A stretch of 64,000 bases of DNA from Chryseolinea lacunae (lineage in GTDB: Bacteria > Bacteroidota > Bacteroidia > Cytophagales > Cyclobacteriaceae). This document shows, piece after piece, positions 8,837-15,381 of this stretch; the first letter of the stretch is position 1, and every line of letters begins with the position of its first letter. The DNA is taken from contig NZ_JAERRB010000003.1 in assembly GCF_016735595.1 (NCBI RefSeq), positions 733,401 to 797,400 on the forward strand. Reading direction: 5' to 3'. The position numbers and the translations under genes were made by a program. The notes under the pieces were generated by a model. That model worked only from the letters and a program-made list of their open reading frames with translations. It ran no database searches and had not been told where the DNA came from.

Positions 8837-9888
8837 AACCCTCCGTTCAACCCTGGCTCGCCGATCCTGTGAAAGAGAGTTTTCTCATTCTGGCACCCGC
8901 GTTTGTTCCGGTGGCGGTGGTGATTTTGTTTCAGGATTATTTTATCCAACATCAGCAAGTGTCGGCGGTGTGGTGGGTGGTGCTTGTGTTGTGCATCGAT
9001 GTGAGCCACGTATACAGCACGCTCTTCCGGCTGTATTGGGATAGACCTACGTTTTCGAAATATAAAAACCTGTTGCTCATCATTCCTGTTGCTTCGTTTG
9101 GCATCGGCTTTCTGCTTCACCTTTATGATGCCGCAATCTTCTGGCGCATCCTGGCCTATGTGGCCGTGTTTCATTTTGTTCGACAGCAATACGGGTTCAT
9201 GCGGTTGTATTCGCGAAAAGAAAATAACAACATCGCAGTGCGCATACTCGATGGCGTGTCGATCTACGCAGCCACACTCTATCCCTTGCTCTACTGGCAT
9301 CTGCATTTAACAGGCAGCCTAAGCTGGTTTGTGTCGGGCGATTTCATTTCCATTCCCCTTCAAGGTTGGGATACAGCGCTGAAGACAATTTATGTTGTCA
9401 TCATCATTGCCTACAGCGCAAAGGAACTCTGGCAAAGTTACCGCCGAAGAGCGTTCAACATCCCCAAAAACCTGATCATGGCCGGCACTTATCTGTCGTG
9501 GTATGTCGGCATTGTGATGTTTGAAGGGGATTTGATATTCACGTTGCTCAACGTTGTGGCACACGGCGTTCCCTACATGGGGCTGATCTGGATCTATGGA
9601 GAGCAGAAGGCCCAGAGCACTTTCTCGTTTTCCTGGCGGGGTGTTGCCATTTTTTCAGGTGTGCTGTTCGCATTCGCATATGTTGAGGAAACCATTTGGG
9701 ATGTGCTGGTGTGGAAAGATCACGTTGGTGTGTTCCCATTTCTCACGTCGCTGGCGCCCTTAGAGAATCCGGTTTTGCTTTCGATTGTTGTGCCATTGTT
9801 GGTCTTGCCACAGATCACGCACTATGTGCTTGACGGATTTATCTGGCGGTTTTCGAAAGACAGCACGGCGCGGTTGTCATCAAGATAA
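8833..9888 (+). CDS. Multi-pass membrane protein ending the polyamine-type operon
   Basis: 351 residues with about eight or nine hydrophobic helices and no family I recognise. Several His, Tyr and Arg residues lie at helix ends (for example DVSHVYSTLFRLYWDR, VFHFVRQQYGFMRLYSRKE and HGVPYMGLIWIYGE), which could hold a metal or a lipid head group, but this is only an impression. Starts with ATGA overlap on the amine oxidase stop, so it belongs to the operon. Last gene; a 319-nt non-coding stretch follows. Confidence 0.75.
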   Translation: MKPSVQPWLADPVKESFLILAPAFVPVAVVILFQDYFIQHQQVSAVWWVVLVLCIDVSHVYSTLFRLYWDRPTFSKYKNLLLIIPVASFGIGFLLHLYDAAIFWRILAYVAVFHFVRQQYGFMRLYSRKENNNIAVRILDGVSIYAATLYPLLYWHLHLTGSLSWFVSGDFISIPLQGWDTALKTIYVVIIIAYSAKELWQSYRRRAFNIPKNLIMAGTYLSWYVGIVMFEGDLIFTLLNVVAHGVPYMGLIWIYGEQKAQSTFSFSWRGVAIFSGVLFAFAYVEETIWDVLVWKDHVGVFPFLTSLAPLENPVLLSIVVPLLVLPQITHYVLDGFIWRFSKDSTARLSSR

Positions 9889-10207
9889 ATCGCCGGCAAC
9901 TTCTTCGAGCCCTTTCCGTATTAGCAGACAATGTTTACCTTTGCTGGTGACAACGATGTATAACCCTATTAAAAGAGGGACTTAAAAAATGCCTGTCATG
10001 TGATACCATATTCTGCTTTATGATCCTGATTTCTTCAGGACCAGCATGGTATTGCCGCTTTACTCACTAAACATTTTGCGAATTGATTTTATCCGGACCG
10101 TTCCGGTGTAAAAACGCGCAGTGTGCATTTGGCATTCCGTGCGCTTCGAGGCCGTTATCCTACAATGGCTTGATCGTAGTTTATTGTGAAATTTTAAATT
10201 TGATTTT
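9889..10207. promoter_or_regulatory. Intergenic region with promoter for the RNA ligase/HD-Pnk pair
   Basis: 319 nt without a gene. A perfect Bacteroidota -7 element TAAATTTG (TAnnTTTG) lies at 10195-10202, with TTG at 10170-10172 at a suitable upstream distance. The ATG of the next gene begins at 10208, where transcription from this element would start, so the mRNA may have almost no leader. A short hairpin (TCCTGA, loop TTTCT, TCAGGA) lies near 10025-10041. No coding potential seen. Confidence 0.5.
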
Positions 10208-10903
10208 ATGAGTGTTTCAAGAAAATATGGAAGAACCTATCACTATCCATTTTCGCCCGGCACCACCAGCGACGATCGCATCAATGCCGACTATTGGAGC
10301 GACGTGCTTCGCATGAAGCAGATCGTGCACACCGAAAAGCTGGATGGCGAAAACAATTGCCTGAGTCGCTATGGTGTGTTTGCCCGTTCTCACGCCGCGC
10401 CCACGGTGTCGGCCTGGACAAAAGCCATCCGGCAACATTGGGAGTCGATCAAAAACGATCTGGGCGATGTTGAAATTTTTGGTGAGAACCTGTATGCCAT
10501 CCACTCCATTGAATATAGAAAACTGGAGCATCACTATTACGTTTTCGCCGTGCGCCAACACGACATGTGGCTGGGTTGGGATGAAGTGAAGTTCTATGCA
10601 GGGTTGTTCGATTTTCCAACAGTGCCGGAAATCAAGACGGCAACGCCGGAGCGCGAAGAGCAACTCAGAGACGAGGTGTTAACCTTGGCCCGCCAACACA
10701 GCGTGCTGGAATCGTACGACATCCGGACAAATGAACCCTGCACGCGCGAAGGCATCGTGACCCGCAACACGGAGGCTTATCCCGTAAACGACCTGGCACA
10801 CCATGTGTTTAAATATGTGCGCAAAGGTCATGTGAAAACGGATGAGCATTGGACGCGCCACTGGCGCAGAGCAAAACTGGTATGGGAATTTTCCCACCAC
10901 TAA
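10208..10903 (+). CDS. ATP-dependent RNA ligase (Rnl family), first copy
   Basis: 231 residues. Covalent nucleotidyltransferase motifs are in order: motif I TEKLDGEN with the adenylated Lys at 44, motif III around VEIFGENLYAIHSIEY, motif IV REGIVTRN and motif V VFKYVRKGHVKT. This is the ATP-dependent RNA ligase family (PF09414), which joins 5'-phosphate and 3'-OH RNA ends. It is followed 18 nt later by an HD-Pnk gene that makes such ends, so the two form a heal-and-seal pair. No Shine-Dalgarno is seen; the ATG is only 5 nt past a promoter-like element. Different from the second ligase at 14.3-15.0 kb. Confidence 0.9.
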   Translation: MSVSRKYGRTYHYPFSPGTTSDDRINADYWSDVLRMKQIVHTEKLDGENNCLSRYGVFARSHAAPTVSAWTKAIRQHWESIKNDLGDVEIFGENLYAIHSIEYRKLEHHYYVFAVRQHDMWLGWDEVKFYAGLFDFPTVPEIKTATPEREEQLRDEVLTLARQHSVLESYDIRTNEPCTREGIVTRNTEAYPVNDLAHHVFKYVRKGHVKTDEHWTRHWRRAKLVWEFSHH

Positions 10904-10921
10904 CGTTAAAAAACAGAATCT

Positions 10922-12028
10922 ATGAAATGGACATTAACAAAATATAGAGCGTGGGATGATTTGGAAAAAATGTTCCCGTGGGTAAACGACATGAAGCATA
11001 TTCCGCAAGATGCCATCCACCACACGGAGGGCAACGTGGCCATCCACACCCAAATGGTGCTTGAAGCCTTGCTGTCTTTTCCGGCCTATCGGAATCTTGA
11101 CGAGCAACAGCAGGAATTGTTGTGGGCATCGGCGTTGCTACACGACGTGGAAAAAAGATCGACCACCGTCACCGAAGACGATGGTCGCATCACATCGCGT
11201 GGACATGCCCGGAAAGGAGAAAACACGGCAAGGCAAATTCTGTTTCAGGATATCCCGACGCCGTTTGCATTGCGCGAACACATTGCATCGCTGGTGCGCT
11301 ATCATGGCTTGCCCCTATGGGTGTTGGAGAAGACCAATCCACAGAAGACGCTGCTCGAAGCGTCGCTGAATGTCGATATGAAGGCACTGGCGTTGCTGGC
11401 ACGCGCCGATGCTACCGGAAGAATTTGTCGCGACCAAAGCAAGTTGCTGGAGCGCATCGATTTTTTCGAGGCCTATTGCCAGGAGCAAGGATGCTGGCAG
11501 ACGCCGAAAAAGTTTCCGTCGGCATTGGCGCGTTTCCACTACTTTCAAAAAGAAGAAGCATCGCCCGACTATGATCCGTTCGACGATCTGAAAGGAAAAG
11601 TGATCATGCTTTCAGGGCTTCCCGGCATGGGCAAAGACCGCTACATTCAAAAGCACTATTCCGACCTGCCCATGCTCAGCCTCGACAACATCCGCCGCGA
11701 ACACAAACTGAAACCAGACGACGCGTCGGCAACCGGATGGGCCGTGCAGCAAGCAAAGGAGCAAGCGAAAATTTATTTACGCAAAGGCCAGCCCTTTGTG
11801 TGGAACGCCACCAACATCACCCGACAGATGCGAACGCAATGGGTGGACCTCTTTGTGCAATACAAGGCCCATGTCACTATAGTATACCTCGAAGTTCCCT
11901 ACAAGGAATGGCTTAAACAGAATAGCGATCGCGAACACGTGGTTCCCGCGCACGTGCTGCAACGGCTGATGAATAAATTGGAAGTGCCGCGTTTAGATGA
12001 GGCGCATGAGGTGGAGTATGTTGTGTAA
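10922..12028 (+). CDS. HD-Pnk: HD phosphoesterase fused to polynucleotide kinase
   Basis: 368 residues, two domains. The N-terminal HD domain (about 30-200) shows HTQMVLEALL, LLHDVEKRST and RGHARKGE, expected to hydrolyse 2',3'-cyclic phosphates. The C-terminal P-loop kinase (about 225-368) has LSGLPGMGKDRY and the D-N-R segment SLDNIRREH, expected to phosphorylate 5'-OH ends. This is the arrangement of the Runella slithyformis HD-Pnk end-healing enzyme. Such ends are exactly those made by anticodon nucleases and other ribotoxins. It follows the RNA ligase by 18 nt; an intrinsic terminator sits 9 nt after the stop. Confidence 0.92.
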   Translation: MKWTLTKYRAWDDLEKMFPWVNDMKHIPQDAIHHTEGNVAIHTQMVLEALLSFPAYRNLDEQQQELLWASALLHDVEKRSTTVTEDDGRITSRGHARKGENTARQILFQDIPTPFALREHIASLVRYHGLPLWVLEKTNPQKTLLEASLNVDMKALALLARADATGRICRDQSKLLERIDFFEAYCQEQGCWQTPKKFPSALARFHYFQKEEASPDYDPFDDLKGKVIMLSGLPGMGKDRYIQKHYSDLPMLSLDNIRREHKLKPDDASATGWAVQQAKEQAKIYLRKGQPFVWNATNITRQMRTQWVDLFVQYKAHVTIVYLEVPYKEWLKQNSDREHVVPAHVLQRLMNKLEVPRLDEAHEVEYVV

Positions 12029-12036
12029 AATAAAAG

Positions 12037-12063
12037 AAGCTGCCGGAATGGGCAGCTTTTTTT
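12037..12063 (+). terminator. Intrinsic terminator after HD-Pnk
   Basis: Stem AAGCTGCC/GGCAGCTT with a 6-nt loop and a following T-run. Ends the RNA ligase and HD-Pnk transcript before the convergent LamG gene. Confidence 0.85.
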
Positions 12064-12109
12064 ATTAGAATGGGGTCGTCTTTGCGAGAATATAAATTCA
12101 AGTAGTCAT

Positions 12110-13261
12110 TTATTGTACGGGAGCTTCCGAGGGCACGCGGGTGGCACCGCCTTTCAGGACTCCATTGAATTTGTTGGAAGATTTGTCTATGACATTATCA
12201 CCTTTGGCTTCGTTAAAATCCCAATAGCCCACCAGACCAGGATCAACACTGGTAGCCTTTGTAATTATCGATTTTTGAATTTCCGCTTCGGTGAGCGCCC
12301 TATTCCAAATTCTTAACTCGTCCAGCTTACCTTGGAAATGAATCGTTCTTCCGTTGTTTGACAGGATGCCGACTTTAGCGTTTTCGTTGGGCGAATTGGA
12401 ATTCATGGACGAATTGGACTCGCCAGCATAGTAGCCCCCCATTTCAACACCATTGAGATACACGTTCATATCGGAAGCAGCGCGCATAACGCCAGTCATG
12501 TTTACCCAGCGTCCTGTCACTGGAATAAACTCGGCTGACCTGGCCCTTCTGTAAACACTGCTGTTTTCGCCCTGACCATCACCATACTGCACACCTATGT
12601 GTGAAATGTTGCTGGTGATTAAACTAAAACCATTATACAGTGGAAGTCCGTCCTGACTATCAAAAATGGGGAGCGAACCATCTGCAACATTGGGATCAAT
12701 CCATACCCACACCGAAATGCTTACGGGGAGTTGAAGGTCATCGAGGATATTTCCGAGATCGATATAGTCGTCGACGCCGTCAAACGAAATCGCGCGATTG
12801 GCGTCGGGATACCTTTCGACATCGCCAATGGTTGCCAAAAGCGTTTTTGCATCGCCGGTAGTCAACCCATCGGAGGTCCCTTCAATAACAAAATTCACTT
12901 TTTCAGCAACTTCGGCTTCGAAATCAGCAAGCGCGTGAATCGTGAAAGATGCACCGGACGAATCTTTTGGGACGAGCACAGTAAAATTACGCTCCAAAAA
13001 CAATAGGTTATCTATTCCATAGTCCACTCCGAATGTGGCTGTCGACGATGTTACCTTTAGCGTCACGTACTCATCCTTTGCCGCCGGCTTGGAGAGTTCG
13101 AGTCTGACGCTAGCCTTGGCGTTTTCATTGGCTTCAACAGACGACTTCTTGAAGGCTACAGGAATTTTTTCTGCAACTTCATCGTCTTTACAAGAAAAAA
13201 TATTTAAAGAAAAAACGAGCAAAGTGCTCTGAAGGAGGAGTGATTTTGTGACATATTTCAT
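12110..13261 (-). CDS. Calx-beta and LamG domain lipoprotein
   Basis: 383 residues from the ATG at 13261, chosen because a lipoprotein signal follows (SLNIFSCKDDE, Cys near 24). A Calx-beta-like segment (about 35-135, ASVRLELSKPAAKDEYVTLKV) is followed by a concanavalin-like LamG_3 domain (about 145-345) with AISFDGVDDYIDLG, WVNMTGVM, VYLNGVEMGG and GKLDELRIWNRALTEAEI. Typical of surface lipoproteins of Bacteroidota that bind polymers or partner proteins. It lies between the two halves of the RNA-repair island but has no obvious link to it. Convergent with HD-Pnk. Confidence 0.85.
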   Translation of the reverse strand: MKYVTKSLLLQSTLLVFSLNIFSCKDDEVAEKIPVAFKKSSVEANENAKASVRLELSKPAAKDEYVTLKVTSSTATFGVDYGIDNLLFLERNFTVLVPKDSSGASFTIHALADFEAEVAEKVNFVIEGTSDGLTTGDAKTLLATIGDVERYPDANRAISFDGVDDYIDLGNILDDLQLPVSISVWVWIDPNVADGSLPIFDSQDGLPLYNGFSLITSNISHIGVQYGDGQGENSSVYRRARSAEFIPVTGRWVNMTGVMRAASDMNVYLNGVEMGGYYAGESNSSMNSNSPNENAKVGILSNNGRTIHFQGKLDELRIWNRALTEAEIQKSIITKATSVDPGLVGYWDFNEAKGDNVIDKSSNKFNGVLKGGATRVPSEAPVQ

Positions 13262-13380
13262 ATTGAATAACGTTTTAATACGTCGCAAAGAAAGGGATTA
13301 ATACTGTAAAATTATTTCAGTATAAAATTTCATTTTTTCAGAGGCGGACCTACTGACCAAGGTTTAAACTTCGGTTTTGT

Positions 13381-13426
13381 GTGAAACAGAAAGGGCTTCC
13401 CCGTCGTTTGGGAAGCCCTGTTTCAC
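13381..13426 (-). terminator. Long hairpin after the minus-strand tRNA array
   Basis: Arms GTGAAAC/GTTTCAC outside and AGGGCTTCCC/GGGAAGCCCT inside, loop of 8 nt. It lies about 80 nt past the last tRNA (Arg) on the minus strand and upstream of the LamG gene, so it probably ends the tRNA array transcript or protects its 3' end. Confidence 0.6.
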
Positions 13427-13504
13427 TGGCCGACAACGGACATGCTAGTGCGAAAGTATTGAACACAAACGACTAGCGCGTTTCTAAATGACAACTACCT
13501 ATTG

Positions 13505-13577
13505 TTACTCCGGCAAGAATCGAACTTGCACTTCCAGGTTCGTAGCCTGGTGTCCTGATCCGTTAGACGACAGAGCA
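13505..13577 (-). tRNA. tRNA-Arg(ACG), divergent
   Basis: Acceptor TGCTCTG/CGGAGTA pairs over 7 positions with two G-U type pairs. D-arm stem GTC/GAC with GG in the loop. Anticodon arm CCAGG-CTACGAA-CCTGG gives anticodon ACG. T-arm GCAAG-TTCGATT-CTTGC. No encoded CCA. The stem sequences are unlike usual bacterial Arg(ACG) tRNAs, more like phage-type or accessory tRNAs. Last member of the minus-strand array. Confidence 0.85.
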
Positions 13578-13583
13578 ATTTTG

Positions 13584-13658
13584 GGTGAGGCATGGGGCTC
13601 GAACCCATAAACATAAGATCCACAATCTTACCGCGAAGCCCGTTTGCGTTACGTCACC
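13584..13658 (-). tRNA. tRNA-His(GTG), divergent
   Basis: Anticodon arm TAAGA-TTGTGGA-TCTTA gives GTG. T-arm ATGGG-TTCGAGC-CCCAT. Acceptor GTGACGT/GCCTCAC pairs at 6 of 7 positions (one C-C mismatch), with an extra G before position 1 facing C at position 73, the identity mark of tRNA-His. D-stem is only 3 bp (CGC/GCG). Confidence 0.85.
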
Positions 13659-13666
13659 ATGTGAAG

Positions 13667-13711
13667 TTGATCGTGGTTGTAAGCGTATCGCCCAGTACAT
13701 GGCACAATCAA
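13667..13711 (-). ncRNA. Small foldable RNA segment between tRNA-His and mini-tRNA
   Basis: Read on the minus strand, TTGATTGTG pairs with CACGATCAA (9 positions, one G-U) around an inner nested hairpin GTA-CTGG-GCG-ATA-CGC-T-TAC. No tRNA arms with normal loops. It fills the gap between two tRNA-like genes and may be part of the processed array or just a spacer. Confidence 0.35.
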
Positions 13712-13716
13712 ACTGT

Positions 13717-13767
13717 CGGAGAGGGAGGGATCGAAACTCCAGTCCGCCAGCTGGCGGATACTCTCCG
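13717..13767 (-). ncRNA. Mini-tRNA: acceptor and T-arm with a palindrome in place of D and anticodon arms
   Basis: 51 nt. Perfect 7-bp acceptor CGGAGAG/CTCTCCG and a T-arm GGAGT-TTCGATC-CCTCC (4 of 5 pairs) flank the 16-nt palindrome TCCGCCAGCTGGCGGA. The usual T8-A9 dinucleotide is kept before the palindrome. There is no D-arm and no anticodon, so it cannot decode. The same palindrome is found inside the tRNA-like unit at 18907-18922. Confidence 0.65.
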
Positions 13768-13781
13768 TTATTAAAGTTCTG

Positions 13782-13856
13782 TCAGGGCAGAAGGATTTGA
13801 ACCTCCGATCTCTTGCTTCCAAAGCAAGCGCAATACCTGGCTTCGCTATGCCCTGA
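13782..13856 (-). tRNA. tRNA-Pro(TGG)
   Basis: Perfect acceptor TCAGGGC/GCCCTGA. Anticodon arm CTTGC-TTTGGAA-GCAAG gives TGG. T-arm GGAGG-TTCAAAT-CCTTC (with a G-U pair). D-arm AGCG...TGCG with AGG in the loop resembles usual tRNA-Pro. No encoded CCA. Best preserved member of the array. Confidence 0.9.
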
Positions 13857-13871
13857 TGTTGAAAATGTGTT

Positions 13872-13947
13872 GTGACGCGAAGGGCTTTAACCTTGATCTC
13901 CCCGACTTGTCGGGGCGCATTTGTCTGCGACTATGCTATCACGCCAC
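13872..13947 (-). ncRNA. tRNA-like RNA with a palindrome as anticodon arm
   Basis: 76 nt. Acceptor GTGGCGT/GCGTCAC pairs at all 7 positions with two G-U pairs; D-stem GCAT/ATGC; T-arm core AAGG-TTAAAGC-CCTT. The anticodon arm position is held by the palindrome CCCCGACAAGTCGGGG, which folds without a 7-nt loop and shows no T33 or readable anticodon. Second case in this array where a 16-nt palindrome stands in for the anticodon domain. Confidence 0.55.
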
Positions 13948-13956
13948 CGGCACTGT

Positions 13957-13990
13957 AGACAAGCGGAAAAATCTATTTCCGGCATTGTCT
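13957..13990 (-). other. Hairpin between tRNA-like genes
   Basis: AGACAA/TTGTCT outer pairing and CGGAAA/TTTCCG inner pairing form one imperfect hairpin. No tRNA features. Possibly a processing or spacer structure. Confidence 0.4.
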
Positions 13991-13998
13991 TCTTGCCC

Positions 13999-14073
13999 TG
14001 GTGGAGATTGCTGGTAACGCTCCAGTCCTTCCCGTCTTCAGCGGGACGCTTCTACTTAGTTAGCTTAATCTCC
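13999..14073 (-). tRNA. tRNA-Phe(GAA) with encoded CCA and odd T-loop
   Basis: Perfect acceptor GGAGATT/AATCTCC followed by A and CCA. Anticodon arm TCCCG-CTGAAGA-CGGGA gives GAA. T-arm ACTGG-AGCGTTA-CCAGC (4 of 5 pairs): position 54 is A and 58 is T, the reverse of the universal T54-A58. D-stem GCT/AGC is short and the loop lacks GG. The normal tertiary contacts are therefore weakened. Confidence 0.8.
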
Positions 14074-14078
14074 GAATG

Positions 14079-14150
14079 TCCGGCCACACGGTAACGATCC
14101 GTGTTCTCCAGATTAAAAATCTGGAGCATCACCTTAATGCTTTGGCCGGA
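14079..14150 (-). tRNA. tRNA-Lys(TTT) with odd T-loop
   Basis: Acceptor TCCGGCC/GGCCGGA perfect. D-arm AGCA-TTAAGGTGA-TGCT. Anticodon arm CCAGA-TTTTTAA-TCTGG gives TTT. T-arm CACGG-ATCGTTA-CCGTG has A54 and T58, swapped compared with normal T54-A58. A separate ordinary tRNA-Lys (CTT) lies at 39.3 kb with a standard TTCGAAT loop, so the change is particular to this array. Confidence 0.85.
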
Positions 14151-14220
14151 TAAAATTTGTCTCCGACCGTCTTGTCTGTTTCCATAGTGAAATTCTTTTT
14201 GTTTTCTTTTTGTTCATCGT

Positions 14221-14296
14221 CGAGGTGGCTGGAGTTGAACCAGCATGCAACCATTTACGATTTCAACACGGTATAAGCGTGAGTCGATACACCTCG
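14221..14296 (-). ncRNA. tRNA-like RNA with degenerate central arms
   Basis: 76 nt, the normal tRNA length. Perfect acceptor CGAGGTG/CACCTCG and T-arm GCTGG-TTCAACT-CCAGC. The middle does not form a standard D-arm and anticodon arm: the best alternatives are TCGAC/GTTGA enclosing CACG-CTTATAC-CGTG. A GTA triplet followed by AA hints at a Tyr origin, but no 5-bp anticodon stem supports it. It lies 46 nt past the stop of the RNA ligase gene on the same strand. Confidence 0.6.
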
Positions 14297-14342
14297 GGTT
14301 TCAAAAAGAAGGAGATACATGCACCTCTTCTTTCTCATCATC

Positions 14343-14981
14343 CTAACGTATGAAGTCACGAAACTTGATCTTCGCTACAATCCGGTTGCCCTGACGATTG
14401 AACAGCTCGGTTTCCGGTTTCATAATCAAACCTTCCGCGTCGTAGTCTTTGTTGTGGGCAATGGTAGATTTGAAACCACGCGTCACCAATTCAACGGCCT
14501 CCATCAACGGGCCTTTGCCAATGATGGGTACAATGCCAATGCCAAGCTTCGCAGCAATGTCTTCCAGACTTTCGCGTGTCAGCCAGTACTCACCGATTTT
14601 AACATCGAACAAAATGAAGTCCGTTGTGTCAGGCAAGTAGTTGCCACCTTTTTGGATTTTTGCGCCGTAGCCTTCGCCATACAGGCAAACTTCGGTGGTA
14701 TCGGCAAACACTTCCGTCATGCGTTCGGTTGTGAATTTCTTTTGCAAGACTTTCATCAACGTTGCAGGCAATTGTGCGTTTTCGGTTTTGCCACCAAACT
14801 CAACGGTGTCGCTGTTCCACAACACGCGAATGTTTGTGCCATCGATTTTCTCTGTCCATGTCCATTGAATGTCTTTCAACAGTTCAAATTCAGGCAATGC
14901 CCAATGGCCTTCCATCAACGTTTTAAAATTGCTTTCTGGTGTTCGCAGAAAGACGGTTTGAATCTTGTGGTACTCTTTCAT
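14343..14981 (-). CDS. ATP-dependent RNA ligase (Rnl family), second copy, inside tRNA array
   Basis: 212 residues from ATG 14981. Motif I WTWTEKIDGTNIRV places the adenylated Lys at 45; further motifs are FGGKTEN, VCLYGEGYGAKIQKGG (motif III/IIIa), DAEGLIMKP (motif IV) and RIVAKIKFRDF (motif V). Family PF09414. Only distantly similar to the ligase at 10.2 kb. It is flanked on both sides, same strand, by divergent tRNA and tRNA-like genes, with 46 nt to the next one, so one transcript may carry both the ligase mRNA and its tRNA substrates. That arrangement argues for a role in joining these RNAs. Confidence 0.9.
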   Translation of the reverse strand: MKEYHKIQTVFLRTPESNFKTLMEGHWALPEFELLKDIQWTWTEKIDGTNIRVLWNSDTVEFGGKTENAQLPATLMKVLQKKFTTERMTEVFADTTEVCLYGEGYGAKIQKGGNYLPDTTDFILFDVKIGEYWLTRESLEDIAAKLGIGIVPIIGKGPLMEAVELVTRGFKSTIAHNKDYDAEGLIMKPETELFNRQGNRIVAKIKFRDFIR

Positions 14982-15096
14982 TTCATTACTTCATTTTAAA
15001 TAAAACCAACTTTTACTTCTATTCGACGCACAACCATGTGAAGGGTTAGCATCAGCTGTTGCAGCATGATGATCATTCATCACATCTTGAAAAACC

Positions 15097-15163
15097 CACC
15101 CGGCAAGGATTCGAACCTGCCACAAGAGAAAATTTCTTCTTCGCCGCCAGGAACATGCGGGTG
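15097..15163 (-). ncRNA. tRNA-like RNA, degenerate
   Basis: Stem CACCCG/CGGGTG closes a 67-nt unit. A T-arm with the normal loop TTCGAAT is present, but its stem GGCAGG/CCTTGCC has a one-base bulge. The anticodon region is a purine-rich run then a T/C-rich run (for example AGAAG facing CTCTT, one mismatch), giving no clear anticodon. No D-arm identified. Upstream of the RNA ligase on the same strand. Confidence 0.5.
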
Positions 15164-15176
15164 TTTCGATTACGCA

Positions 15177-15234
15177 ATCCAGCCAGTCATGCTACGTGCA
15201 TGACCTTGTTGACGTACACATCAACGGGCTGGAT
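15177..15234 (-). ncRNA. Three-way-junction RNA with possible kissing loops
   Basis: Outer stem ATCCAGCC/GGCTGGAT (8 bp, perfect) encloses two hairpins: GTTGA/TCAAC with an 8-nt loop and GTCATGC/GCATGAC with loop ACGTA. The two loops contain complementary TACG and CGTA, so they could pair like D- and T-loops do in tRNA. 58 nt, between tRNA-Asn and a degenerate tRNA-like RNA. The strand is assumed from its neighbours; the structure itself is nearly symmetric. Confidence 0.5.
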
Positions 15235-15240
15235 ATCTGC

Positions 15241-15312
15241 GGACACAGATGGGCACGATCCACCGACCTGAGCATTAACAATGCCCTACTCTACCAACTG
15301 AGCTATGTGTCC
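15241..15312 (-). tRNA. tRNA-Asn(GTT) with odd T-loop
   Basis: Perfect acceptor GGACACA/TGTGTCC. D-arm GCTC-AGTTGGTA-GAGT. Anticodon arm GGGCA-TTGTTAA-TGCTC gives GTT. Variable AGGTC. T-arm GGTGG-ATCGTGC-CCATC with A54 and T58 swapped. First clear tRNA of the minus-strand array, just after a terminator-like hairpin. Confidence 0.88.
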
Positions 15313-15332
15313 AGAAAGTGTTGTGAAATAAA

Positions 15333-15366
15333 AAACCCCGGGGTGTACGGCCCGGGGTTTCTTTTA
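15333..15366. terminator. Bidirectional terminator-like hairpin
   Basis: AAACCCCGGG/CCCGGGGTTT stem, 8-nt loop, T-rich on the plus strand and A/T-rich on both sides. It separates the NAAA-like hydrolase and small ORF from the tRNA array, suggesting that the array has its own promoter or is reached by read-through. Confidence 0.7.
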
Positions 15367-15381
15367 TTACTTATATAATTG

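Noticed and set aside
13585-13800. Plus-strand ORFs of 60-71 residues across the tRNA array
   Set aside because: They are antisense to well-folded tRNAs (His, mini-tRNA, Pro) and have no protein-like composition.
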